Positions 8,266-15,769 of a DNA stretch of 49,267 nt are shown here, piece after piece (positions within the stretch are counted from its first letter, which is position 1; every line of letters starts with the position of its first letter). A program made the position numbers and the translations under genes. The notes beneath the pieces are model-generated. The model was not told where the DNA came from. It was given only the letters and a program-made list of their open reading frames with translations, and did no database searches. Origin of the DNA: UBA1081 sp045636025 (GTDB lineage: Bacteria; Bacillota; Clostridia; Oscillospirales; Acutalibacteraceae); the NCBI GenBank assembly GCA_045636025.1, contig JAZTWP010000096.1:1-49267 (forward strand), given 5' to 3'.

Positions 8266-9801
8266 ATGATGTTTTCAACAGTAACAAGTGTAGGCATACT
8301 CGGTATGCATTCTTATATGGTTAATATTGAAGCAGATATTTCTATGGGCAAGGCAAAGTTTGATGTTGTCGGTCTTCCCGATGCCGCTGTAAATGAATCA
8401 AGAGAGCGTGTCAGAGCTGCAATGAAAAATTGCGGTTATGATTTTCCGCTTGTGCACCTTACTGTAAATCTTGCTCCTGCGGATATAAAAAAAGAAGGCC
8501 CTGTTTATGACCTGCCTATTCTTATTGCACTTATGGTTGCATCCAGACAGCTTGTTTGTCAGACGAATGATTGTGCTTTTCTGGGCGAGTTGTCTCTCGG
8601 AGGTCAGGTTAAGCACATAAACGGTGTGCTGCCGATGGTTATTGAAGCTAGAAATAATGGTGTAAAGAATATCTTTATTCCTGAGGATAATGCGGCTGAG
8701 GCGTCTGTAGTTGACGGAATAAATGTATTCCCGGTAAATAATATAAAACAGATCATAGAGCATCTTCAGGGCGGAAATCAGATTGTAAAGGCTGTTTTTG
8801 AAAACAAAGATGAATGTGAGCAGTTTTTGACTGGAGTAGATTTTTCTGATGTAAAGGGACAGTTTCAGGCTAAACGCGCTCTTGAGGTTGCTGCTGCAGG
8901 GAGTCATAACCTTCTTATGGTCGGACCTCCTGGCTCAGGTAAAAGTATGCTTGCAAAGAGATTGCCTTCAATTCTGCCCGATATGACATTTGAGGAATCG
9001 CTTGAAACTACAAAAATATTTTCAGTCGCAGGCCGACTGCCCAAAGATGTATCTCTTATAAGAAGACGACCTTTCCGATCACCGCATCATACGGTATCTG
9101 CTCCCGGGCTTTCAGGAGGCGGATCAATCCCTAAACCCGGTGAAGTTTCGCTTGCTCACAATGGTGTGCTTTTTCTCGATGAATTACCTGAATTCTCAAG
9201 AAATGCAATGGAAGCTTTAAGACAGCCTATTGAAGACGGAACTGTAACTATTTCCCGTGTGGCAGGTACGCTCACTTATCCTTGCTCTGTAATGCTTGTG
9301 TGTGCAATGAATCCTTGTCCCTGCGGTTATTTCGGTCATCCTACAAAAAAATGCACCTGCCCTCAGGGAGCACCCGCTAGATATCTGGCTAAGGTCAGCG
9401 GTCCGCTTCTTGACAGACTCGACATTCATATAGAAGTGCCTCAGGTTAATTTTGAAGATCTTTCTGATAATACTGCGGCAGAATCTTCTGAACTTATAAG
9501 AGCAAGAGTGAATACTGCAAGACGTATTCAGGTAAAACGTTTTGAAGGAACTGGAATCTCTTCAAATGCGCATATGACTGCAGAGATGACAAGAAAATAT
9601 TGCGTTCTTACTGAGCCTGCATCAATGATTCTTAAAAAATCATTTGATAACCTTGGTCTTTCCGCAAGAGCTTATGATAAAATTCTCAGAGTTGCACGAA
9701 CAATTGCAGACCTTGACGGTGCAGAAAAAATAGATGTAAAACATATTTCCGAAGCTCTTCAGTACAGAAGTCTTGACAGAAAATTCTGGAATAATGGTTG
9801 A
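8266..9801 (+). CDS. yifB: YifB/ComM family Mg-chelatase-like AAA+ ATPase
   Basis: About 511 residues. The N-terminal ChlI-type/Lon-like domain has GLPDAAVNESRERVRAA; the AAA+ core has Walker A GPPGSGKS (residues 220-227) and Walker B VLFLDELPEF; the C-terminal ChlI domain has the cysteine-rich AMNPCPCGYFGHP insert. ComM, the studied relative, is a hexameric helicase that promotes branch migration during natural transformation, so a DNA recombination role is likely. The frame is open from ATG 8248, but the promoter position and the GAGG at 8257-8260 favour ATG 8266, or 8269 three bases on. A strong terminator follows, so it appears to be a single-gene unit. Confidence 0.93.
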   Translation: MMFSTVTSVGILGMHSYMVNIEADISMGKAKFDVVGLPDAAVNESRERVRAAMKNCGYDFPLVHLTVNLAPADIKKEGPVYDLPILIALMVASRQLVCQTNDCAFLGELSLGGQVKHINGVLPMVIEARNNGVKNIFIPEDNAAEASVVDGINVFPVNNIKQIIEHLQGGNQIVKAVFENKDECEQFLTGVDFSDVKGQFQAKRALEVAAAGSHNLLMVGPPGSGKSMLAKRLPSILPDMTFEESLETTKIFSVAGRLPKDVSLIRRRPFRSPHHTVSAPGLSGGGSIPKPGEVSLAHNGVLFLDELPEFSRNAMEALRQPIEDGTVTISRVAGTLTYPCSVMLVCAMNPCPCGYFGHPTKKCTCPQGAPARYLAKVSGPLLDRLDIHIEVPQVNFEDLSDNTAAESSELIRARVNTARRIQVKRFEGTGISSNAHMTAEMTRKYCVLTEPASMILKKSFDNLGLSARAYDKILRVARTIADLDGAEKIDVKHISEALQYRSLDRKFWNNG

Positions 9802-9823
9802 TGGAAATTAAATGCAGATACAA

Positions 9824-9863
9824 AAAACAACAGACGGAAGTTATCTTCCGTCTGTTGTTTTCT
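9824..9863 (+). terminator. Rho-independent terminator after yifB
   Basis: A perfect 17-bp stem (9824-9840 with 9845-9861) around a TTAT loop, with the T-run forming the end of the right arm. It lies 23 bases after the yifB stop codon. Confidence 0.9.
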
Positions 9864-9979
9864 CAAGGATTGTTTTATATGAAATGTGAGGAGTTGTCTG
9901 AGTCAATATCTTGTATATCATAAATACAAATCAATTATATGCCACAATATATGTTTTGTCAATAGCAGTTAGCAAAAAA

Positions 9980-10008
9980 TACTATTTTTTTCTCTTATTG
10001 CATATATT
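9980..10008 (+). promoter_or_regulatory. Candidate sigma-E-type sporulation promoter
   Basis: TACTATT (9980-9986), a 14-base spacer and CATATATT (10001-10008) match the Bacillus sigma-E pattern (KMATATT, 14-15 bases, CATACAMT) at 6 of 7 and 6 of 8 positions. No good sigma-A pair is seen in the same spacer. The downstream M23/M50 pair resembles spoIVFAB, which sigma-E controls in Bacillus subtilis. The match is by eye only. Confidence 0.4.
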
Positions 10009-10030
10009 ATACACAAAGAGGTGTATTTAT

Positions 10031-10774
10031 ATGATGAGAAAAAAGGACGAAGACAGCAAAAAAGATTTTTTTACTGTTATTATGATTGTTCAGATAGTAC
10101 TCTGCGTTGTTCTTGTAACAGGAATGATAGTTTCATTTAACGGTAGCGGCAGATTTCTTGAGATAATACTTGAATCATACAATGCTCTGATGGAAGATGA
10201 TTTTACCGGAGACGATGCAAAGGCTGCATTTTCTGAAATAATTGCTGCAGCTACAGATAAAAGCGAAAATAAAAAAGAAGAACTTCAACTGCAAGCATCA
10301 GGAGGAAAGGATATCGAATTTACTTCCCTTGAAACGCTTGAGGGAATAAGTTTTGAAAATATTGATACCGACTTTTCAATGCAGTTGCCTCTGAAATATT
10401 TTGTCATTACTTCTGACTTCGGATACAGATACAGTCCGGTAACAGGAGAACCGGGTATACATACAGGAATAGATATGGCAGCTGATTACGGTGTCCCGAT
10501 ATACGCAGCGGCAGACGGTGTTGTCGCTGATTCCGCTTGGGATGACAGTTACGGCAACTATGTGAAACTTCTTCACAAAGATAACACTGTGTCGATATAT
10601 GCTCATTGTTCGTCTCTGTGTGTTTCTGAGGGGGAAACTGTGTCCGTTGGTGAAAAAATTGCAGAAATCGGTTCGACCGGTGCATCAACAGGTAATCATC
10701 TTCATTTTGAAGTGCGAAAAGATAATATCCGTGTGAATCCGAGAAACTATATTGATGAAGAAATCAAAGCCTGA
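10031..10774 (+). CDS. M23 (LytM) domain membrane protein, SpoIVFA/SpoIIQ-like
   Basis: A 247-residue protein with an N-terminal transmembrane segment (residues about 13-36), a linker, and a C-terminal LytM/M23 domain (about 120-245). All zinc and catalytic positions of an active M23 enzyme are present: H144 and D148 in HTGIDMA, H192 in YAHCSS, and H223 and H225 in GNHLHFEV. AAAGAGGTG at 10015-10023 fixes the ATG at 10031; an open stretch back to 9911 is not needed. The 3' end overlaps the M50 protease gene by 20 bases, as in the spoIVFA-spoIVFB pair of Bacillus, where the M23-like partner regulates the protease. SpoIIQ is the other possibility. The membrane topology puts the domain outside. 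Confidence 0.82.
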   Translation: MMRKKDEDSKKDFFTVIMIVQIVLCVVLVTGMIVSFNGSGRFLEIILESYNALMEDDFTGDDAKAAFSEIIAAATDKSENKKEELQLQASGGKDIEFTSLETLEGISFENIDTDFSMQLPLKYFVITSDFGYRYSPVTGEPGIHTGIDMAADYGVPIYAAADGVVADSAWDDSYGNYVKLLHKDNTVSIYAHCSSLCVSEGETVSVGEKIAEIGSTGASTGNHLHFEVRKDNIRVNPRNYIDEEIKA

Positions 10775-11342
10775 AATTTCTGTCAGTTTTACATTTTTTG
10801 CGGCCGCTGCATTTTTTCTGTCAGGTGAGCTTTGTCTGAATTATCTGTATGCAGTTTTTTTTTCATTTCTTCACGAAACGGGACATATCGTTACAATTCT
10901 TATTTTTGGAGCAAAACCTGACTGTATAACTCTTGATATCTCAGGTATAAAAATTTCAAAAAACGAAATGAGTCTTTCATATGCACAGGAATGCGTTGTT
11001 GCGATATGCGGTCCTTTTGTTAATCTCATTTTTATGCTTATTTTTGCATCTGATAAAGATTCGTTAGCTTTTATGATAAATACGGGGCTGTTTTTTATAA
11101 ATATGTTGCCTGTAAAAAGTCTTGACGGCGGAAGATTTGTGTTTTTTGTTGTTTCGCAATTCAAAAACGAAACAGTTGCAATGAAAGTAATATTTTTACT
11201 TGAAATTGTAACGATTTTTTTTGTTTCTGCATTGCTGATTATATTGTTTTCTGCGCACAGAGTGAATTCTTCAATTGTTCTGTTTTTTGTGATTCTTTTT
11301 GTGATGATAATTTCCGAACATCTGAATAATAACGGTTTGTGA
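10755..11342 (+). CDS. spoIVFB: Site-2 protease M50 family, SpoIVFB-like
   Basis: A 195-residue polytopic membrane metalloprotease. Zinc ligands are H40 and H44 with catalytic E41 (HETGH), and the third ligand is D124 in NMLPVKSLDGG. Several hydrophobic segments cover most of the chain. There is no C-terminal CBS domain, so it is shorter than Bacillus SpoIVFB. It starts inside the M23 gene (ATG 10755, or TTG 10752), which implies translational coupling. In Bacillus, SpoIVFB cleaves pro-sigma-K during engulfed-forespore signalling. The M23-M50 pair followed by the TIGR03960 and TIGR03936 genes is an arrangement seen in spore-forming Clostridia. The family is secure; the sporulation role is inferred from neighbours. 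Confidence 0.83.
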   Translation: MKKSKPEISVSFTFFAAAAFFLSGELCLNYLYAVFFSFLHETGHIVTILIFGAKPDCITLDISGIKISKNEMSLSYAQECVVAICGPFVNLIFMLIFASDKDSLAFMINTGLFFINMLPVKSLDGGRFVFFVVSQFKNETVAMKVIFLLEIVTIFFVSALLIILFSAHRVNSSIVLFFVILFVMIISEHLNNNGL

Positions 11343-11363
11343 TTTTCATTCATCAATTTTGTG

Positions 11364-11392
11364 TTGCAATTTAGAGCTTTTGAATGTATAAT
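11364..11392 (+). promoter_or_regulatory. Sigma-A-type promoter for the radical SAM pair
   Basis: TTGCAA (11364-11369), a 17-base spacer and a perfect TATAAT (11387-11392). The leader to the ATG at 11424 is about 25 bases. This lets the radical SAM genes be expressed independently of the sporulation-type pair upstream. Confidence 0.72.
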
Positions 11393-11423
11393 AAGAATAA
11401 TATTTTAATTTGGAAGTGTTTCA

Positions 11424-13280
11424 ATGAAACGAGAAGTTGAAAAAATACTCGGTCTTGTTCAGAAACCCGCAAGATACACAGGCGGAGAGCTGAATGAGGT
11501 CATCAAAAATAAAGACGAAGTTGATATTCGTTATGCATTTTGTTTTCCTGATACATATGAAATAGGAATGTCAAATCTCGGTATGAAGATTCTGTATTCG
11601 CTTATCAATGCAAGAGAAGACGCTTGGTGTGAACGTGTTTTTGCACCCGATGTTGATATGGAAGAAGTTATGCGTCATCGTAATATTCCTCTTTTTGCTC
11701 TTGAAAGCGGAGATTATATAAAAGATTTTGACGCTATCGGTTTTTCTCTTTCATACGAACTGTGCTACACAAATGTTCTTAATATGCTCGACCTCGCAGG
11801 GCTTCCCGTTCTTTCAAAAGACAGAACATCTCTTACTCCTATTATTATGGCCGGCGGTGCTTGTGCATGTAATCCGGAACCCATTGCTGACTTTGTAGAC
11901 TTTTTTCAGCTCGGTGAAGGCGAAGAAATGATGAATGATGTTCTCGACCTTCTCAAAGAGTGCAAAAAGAACGGCGAAAGCAAAGAAGAATTCCTTAAAA
12001 AAGCCGCACAGATTCAGGGTATTTATGTTCCTTCTCTGTATGATGTTGAATATAACGAAGACGGTACAGTAAAGTGTGTAACACCCAGTAACAATGCTCC
12101 TGAAAAAGTTACAAAGAGGATTGTCAGCGATATGGACAATGTTTTCTATCCCGACAAGTTTGTAGTTCCTTTTATTGATGTTGTTCACGACAGAGTAGTT
12201 ACCGAAATTTTCAGAGGCTGTACAAGAGGCTGCCGTTTCTGCCAGGCTTGTTTCCTTAACAGACCTATCAGAGAAAAGAGTGTTGATGTAATCAATGAAG
12301 ACTGCAAAAAGCTCTGTGCATCATCAGGATATGATGAAATTTCGCTTTGCTCACTTTCAAGCAGTGACTACTCAAAACTTCCAGAACTTCTCGGAGATCT
12401 TCTCAGCTGGGCAACAAAAGAAAAAATCAATGTTGCTCTGCCTTCTCTTCGTGTTGATAATTTTCCCGAAGATCTTGTAAAAAAACTCAATGAAGTAAGA
12501 CGAAGCGGTCTTACTTTTGCTCCCGAAGCGGGTACACAGCGTCTTCGTGATGTTATTAATAAAAATGTAACCGAAGCCGAAGTGCTTGAAACATCAAAAA
12601 AAGCATTTTCGGGCGGATGGTGTGCGGTCAAGCTTTACTTTATGCTCGGTCTTCCCACTGAAACAATGGAAGATGTTGAGGGTATTGCTCAGCTTGCACA
12701 GAAAGTTGTTAATGCATTCTATTATAACCCTGACAAACCCAAGGGTAAAGGTGTCAATGTAAGCGTCAGTGCATCTTCATTTGTTCCAAAGCCTTTCACA
12801 CCTTTCCAGTGGGAAGCTCAGGATACTCCCGAAATGCTTGAAGCGAAACAGGAGCATCTTAAGGAGAGCGTAACTACAAAGAAGGTCACTCTTAAATTCC
12901 ATAAAATACCCATAAGCTTCCTTGAAGGCGTTATGGCAAGAGGTGACAGAAAACTCTGTGAAGTAATTCTCAAGGCATGGCAGAAAGGCTGTAAATTCGA
13001 CAGTTGGGATGATCATTACAAGTTTGATGTTTGGATGGAAACATTCGAGGAATGCGGTATTGATCCTAGATTTTATGCTTCAAGAAAACGTGATTTTACA
13101 GAGGTTCTTCCCTGGGATCATCTTGATTACGGTATCAGAAGAGAATATCTTGAAAATGAATGCAAAAAGGCTTATGAGGCTGCAACAACACCTCAGTGCA
13201 GAGAAAAGTGTTCTGCCTGCGGTGCAAATAAACTGAACGGAGGTAAGTGTGATGCGATGTGTAAGAGTGTGGTTCAGTAA
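11424..13280 (+). CDS. TIGR03960-type B12-binding-like radical SAM protein
   Basis: A 618-residue radical SAM protein. The N-terminal half has a B12-binding-like fold region (PDTYEIGMSNLGMKILYSLI near residue 43; IGFSLSYELCYTN). The radical SAM cluster motif is C266, C270, C273 in FRGCTRGCRFCQACF. The C-terminus carries a separate cysteine set, CREKCSACGANK and KCDAMC, that could hold a second cluster. The family is conserved across Clostridia, usually next to a TIGR03936 gene as here, but its substrate is not established to my knowledge; a tRNA or ribosome-linked modification is a common guess. Length and start (ATG with GGAAGTG upstream) fit the family. Its last 29 bases overlap the next gene. 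Confidence 0.9.
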   Translation: MKREVEKILGLVQKPARYTGGELNEVIKNKDEVDIRYAFCFPDTYEIGMSNLGMKILYSLINAREDAWCERVFAPDVDMEEVMRHRNIPLFALESGDYIKDFDAIGFSLSYELCYTNVLNMLDLAGLPVLSKDRTSLTPIIMAGGACACNPEPIADFVDFFQLGEGEEMMNDVLDLLKECKKNGESKEEFLKKAAQIQGIYVPSLYDVEYNEDGTVKCVTPSNNAPEKVTKRIVSDMDNVFYPDKFVVPFIDVVHDRVVTEIFRGCTRGCRFCQACFLNRPIREKSVDVINEDCKKLCASSGYDEISLCSLSSSDYSKLPELLGDLLSWATKEKINVALPSLRVDNFPEDLVKKLNEVRRSGLTFAPEAGTQRLRDVINKNVTEAEVLETSKKAFSGGWCAVKLYFMLGLPTETMEDVEGIAQLAQKVVNAFYYNPDKPKGKGVNVSVSASSFVPKPFTPFQWEAQDTPEMLEAKQEHLKESVTTKKVTLKFHKIPISFLEGVMARGDRKLCEVILKAWQKGCKFDSWDDHYKFDVWMETFEECGIDPRFYASRKRDFTEVLPWDHLDYGIRREYLENECKKAYEAATTPQCREKCSACGANKLNGGKCDAMCKSVVQ

Positions 13281-13911
13281 ACAGGGCAGAATCAAGTATG
13301 TGTCTCATCTTGATATAATGCGTTGTATGACAAGAGCTGTCAGACGTGCAGATATACCTCTGTGGTATACAGAAGGATTTAATCCTCACCCGTATCTTTA
13401 TTTCCTGCAGCCGATGCCTCTTGGTGTTGAGGGACTCAATGAGCCTCTTGATATCAGAATCGAAGGTGATATTTCCGATGAACAGATTATGGAGAATCTT
13501 AATAATGTTCTTCCCGTCGGAATAAAAGTCACTAAGGTAACAGAACCTTATATGAAATCAAATGATCTTGCATTTGCCGAATATGAGATTTATTTTGAAA
13601 AAGAAGAAAATCTTTCGGACAAGCTTTCAGAAGCAATGGGATCAGGAGAACTTAAATGTGAGAAGATGGGCAAAGTCAACGGCAGAAAAAGAGTCAAGGA
13701 AGTTGACGTTTCCGAAAATATCAGAAAATACACTCTTTGTGAAAAAGATGATTATATTGTGATGAATGTAATCCTTCCGGGAGGCAATACAAAAAACGTA
13801 AATCCGATGAATCTTCTTGATGCTGTAAACAGATATCTCGGTACAGAAATTGTTCCTCTCAATATTATAAGACTCGGTCTTCTTGATGCAAATCTTATAG
13901 CTTTTGAATAA
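13252..13911 (+). CDS. TIGR03936 / DUF2344 radical-SAM-associated protein
   Basis: A 219-residue protein of the DUF2344 family, found as a partner of, or fused to, TIGR03960 radical SAM proteins. The N-terminal VRVWFSKQGRIKYVSHLD and the GFNPHPYLYFLQPMPLG stretch are diagnostic. CGGAGGT at 13239-13245 places the start at ATG 13252 rather than at GTG 13249. It overlaps the radical SAM gene by 29 bases, so the two products are probably made together and may act as a complex. In many Firmicutes this pair precedes a ribonuclease G gene and rplU; here it is followed by rplS. Function is unknown. Confidence 0.9.
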   Translation: MRCVRVWFSKQGRIKYVSHLDIMRCMTRAVRRADIPLWYTEGFNPHPYLYFLQPMPLGVEGLNEPLDIRIEGDISDEQIMENLNNVLPVGIKVTKVTEPYMKSNDLAFAEYEIYFEKEENLSDKLSEAMGSGELKCEKMGKVNGRKRVKEVDVSENIRKYTLCEKDDYIVMNVILPGGNTKNVNPMNLLDAVNRYLGTEIVPLNIIRLGLLDANLIAFE

Positions 13912-13953
13912 AGAAACGGCATAAAAATGTCCGTAAATAGTCAAGAAAAACTA

Positions 13954-13982
13954 TTGCAATCTTGATTTTATTGTGATATTAT
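13954..13982 (+). promoter_or_regulatory. Sigma-A-type promoter for rplS operon
   Basis: TTGCAA (13954-13959), a 17-base spacer and TATTAT (13977-13982). Transcription starting near 13990 gives a leader of about 120 bases before rplS. Confidence 0.7.
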
Positions 13983-13989
13983 ATATAAG

Positions 13990-14100
13990 CGTTCGTTTGC
14001 GTTTAGAGATTAAAACCACTAAACGGCGATTAATGCACAGCGTACATTAAAGCGGTCGGTCCTCTGGCAGGAGATGCGTAAGAACGGCTGAAAAAATTCA
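13990..14100 (+). promoter_or_regulatory. Structured 5' leader of rplS (putative L19 leader)
   Basis: The transcribed leader can form successive hairpins: CGTTTAG/CTAAACG (14000-14006 with 14019-14025), TTAATG/CATTAA (14030-14035 with 14045-14050), and a short TCCT/AGGA hairpin near 14070. GGAGG lies at 14101-14105. L19 leaders that bind the ribosomal protein are known in Firmicutes. This one is proposed from position and structure only; I could not match it to a covariance model. Confidence 0.45.
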
Positions 14101-14112
14101 GGAGGTAAAATT

Positions 14113-14457
14113 ATGGACGCACTTAAACTCATTGCTCAGGACAGCATCAAAGCTGAAGCTCCTCAGTTCAAGGTCGGTGACACTGTTAAGGTTCACGTTA
14201 AGATCCGTGAGGGCGAAAAAGAACGTATTCAGGTTTTCGAGGGAACTGTTATTGCTCGTAAGGGCAGCGGTGTAGCTCAGACATTCACAGTAAGACGTGT
14301 TTCTTACGGTGTTGGTGTTGAAAGAGTATTCCCCGTTCACTCACCCAACGTTGCTAAGGTTGAAATTGTCAGAACAGGTAAGGTTCGCAGAGCTAAGCTC
14401 TACTACCTTCGTGACAGAGTTGGTAAGGCAGCTAAGGTTAAAGAACAGATCAGATAA
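14113..14457 (+). CDS. rplS: 50S ribosomal protein L19
   Basis: A 114-residue bL19, of normal length, found at the interface of the two ribosomal subunits. It shows the conserved FKVGDTVKVHVKIREG, RIQVFEGTVIARKG and GVGVERVFPVHSP blocks and the basic C-terminus RRAKLYYLRDR. A strong AGGAGG lies 7 bases before ATG 14113. It heads a run with two signal peptidase genes, rbgA, rnhB and yraN, close to the rplS-ylqF-rnhB order of Bacillus subtilis. A terminator directly after it would keep most transcripts monocistronic, with the downstream genes expressed by read-through. Confidence 0.98.
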   Translation: MDALKLIAQDSIKAEAPQFKVGDTVKVHVKIREGEKERIQVFEGTVIARKGSGVAQTFTVRRVSYGVGVERVFPVHSPNVAKVEIVRTGKVRRAKLYYLRDRVGKAAKVKEQIR

Positions 14458-14470
14458 GTTTTTTCCGGGC

Positions 14471-14498
14471 AAAAGGGGCAGTTATGTCCCTTTTTTTG
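14471..14498 (+). terminator. Terminator after rplS
   Basis: A 10-bp stem (14471-14480 with 14485-14494, one G-U pair) around a GTTA loop, ending in a run of T. It lies 13 bases after the rplS stop, so it probably works as a partial terminator before the signal peptidase genes. Confidence 0.8.
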
Positions 14499-14532
14499 CT
14501 TTAATTTTCAATCTGCTGTTTCAGGTGTTATT

Positions 14533-15129
14533 ATGAAAGAAAAAACTAACGGTTACATATATTATGAATACCATAAGCAGACCGATAAAGAAATCATTCG
14601 TGATGTTGCCTGGACTTCAGTTTTCAGGTGGATATATGCAATAATATTACTGTTTATTGTGTTATCGTTGACTTTTTCTGTTTTATTCAGAATTGTTGCG
14701 GTTGATGGTTCTTCAATGGAACCGACTTTGCACAATAAAGACATTATTGTGGCAGATGCTATCGGTTACAATGCTGAAAAAGGTGATATTGTTCTTCTTA
14801 AAATGTCAGATGAAGACAATGTTCTTATTGTAAAAAGAATAATTGCAACCGAAGGTCAGACTGTTGAAATTGATTATGACAGAAAGACTGTTAATGTTGA
14901 CGGCGTGATTCTTGATGAACCTTATATTTCAGAAATGTTATCACCGATCAACAATGAAATGGAATACCCTTATACGGTGCCTCGCGGTCATGTGTTCGTA
15001 ATGGGGGATAACCGTACAGAATCCGTTGACAGCAGAAATAAAAATATTCAGGCAATAGCTGAAGAGAAAATCGTAGGCGATGTTATTGCCAGAGTTTATC
15101 CTTTTTCTGATTTTATTACTTTTGAATGA
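14533..15129 (+). CDS. lepB: Type I signal peptidase (first copy)
   Basis: A 198-residue S26 signal peptidase that removes signal peptides from exported proteins at the outer face of the membrane. One transmembrane segment lies at about residues 33-55, followed by catalytic Ser61 (DGSSMEPTL), Lys101 (VKRIIATEG) and the GDNRTESVDSR box. The N-terminal tail before the membrane segment is relatively long (about 32 residues). The Shine-Dalgarno is weak (CAGGTG), consistent with coupling or low expression. Its stop overlaps the beginning of the open frame of a second signal peptidase gene, so the two lie in tandem. Confidence 0.95.
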   Translation: MKEKTNGYIYYEYHKQTDKEIIRDVAWTSVFRWIYAIILLFIVLSLTFSVLFRIVAVDGSSMEPTLHNKDIIVADAIGYNAEKGDIVLLKMSDEDNVLIVKRIIATEGQTVEIDYDRKTVNVDGVILDEPYISEMLSPINNEMEYPYTVPRGHVFVMGDNRTESVDSRNKNIQAIAEEKIVGDVIARVYPFSDFITFE

Positions 15130-15140
15130 TGGTGAAAAAG

Positions 15141-15722
15141 ATGAAATTTTACAAAAAGCTTGTTGAAAATATTTTTGAATTCGCATCAATAGCAGTTACA
15201 AGCGTTCTTGCAATTGCAATTATTTTTACATTTTTCTTCAGACTTGTAGGTGTAGACGGTAACTCAATGGTTCCTACATTGGCACATAAAGACTGGCTTA
15301 TCACAAGTACTGCAACAACTGATTATGAATATAAAGACATTATTATTGCCGTACAGCCCGGTGTTCTAAATGAGCCTCTTGTCAAGCGTGTTATCGCTAC
15401 AGAAGGTCAGTGGGTTGAAGTTGATTACGAAAACGGTGTTGTCAGAGTCGGTGACACAGTAGATACAATGCAGGAATTGTATGAGCCCTATATCAAAGAA
15501 CCCGCAACAGAGCGTAATTATACAGATAATAATGAATATCCTATTCAGGTGCCTGAAAACTGTGTATTTGCAATGGGTGACAACAGAAATAATTCAACAG
15601 ACAGCCGTTCATATCTTGTAGGTTTCATTGATGAAAGCTACATTCTCGGCAAAGCTCAGTACAGAGTAATTTCAGGGCAGACAGGACTTGATTTTGATAA
15701 ATTTCAGATTTACGATAAATAA
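15141..15722 (+). CDS. lepB: Type I signal peptidase (second copy)
   Basis: A 193-residue S26 signal peptidase with a transmembrane segment at about residues 13-34, catalytic Ser42 (DGNSMVPTL), Lys82 (VKRVIATEG) and GDNRNNSTDSR. The frame is open from ATG 15126, which overlaps the previous stop as ATGA, but GGTG at 15131-15134 fits initiation at ATG 15141 better. The two tandem enzymes are clearly diverged around the substrate-binding region (residues 50-75 and 95-125), so they probably split the export load rather than being a recent duplication. Both keep an intact Ser-Lys dyad. Confidence 0.93.
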   Translation: MKFYKKLVENIFEFASIAVTSVLAIAIIFTFFFRLVGVDGNSMVPTLAHKDWLITSTATTDYEYKDIIIAVQPGVLNEPLVKRVIATEGQWVEVDYENGVVRVGDTVDTMQELYEPYIKEPATERNYTDNNEYPIQVPENCVFAMGDNRNNSTDSRSYLVGFIDESYILGKAQYRVISGQTGLDFDKFQIYDK

Positions 15723-15730
15723 TATCACGG

Positions 15731-15756
15731 GGGCTGAAACAACAGCCCTCTTTTTT
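15731..15756 (+). terminator. Weak intercistronic terminator
   Basis: A GGGCTG/CAGCCC stem (15731-15736 with 15743-15748) and a T-rich tail, just upstream of the rbgA Shine-Dalgarno. Expected to be leaky. Confidence 0.55.
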
Positions 15757-15769
15757 GGAAGGTGAGATA

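Noticed and set aside
8398..8907. A 169-codon minus-strand frame inside yifB
   Set aside because: Shadow of the YifB N-terminal domain; its composition is not protein-like.
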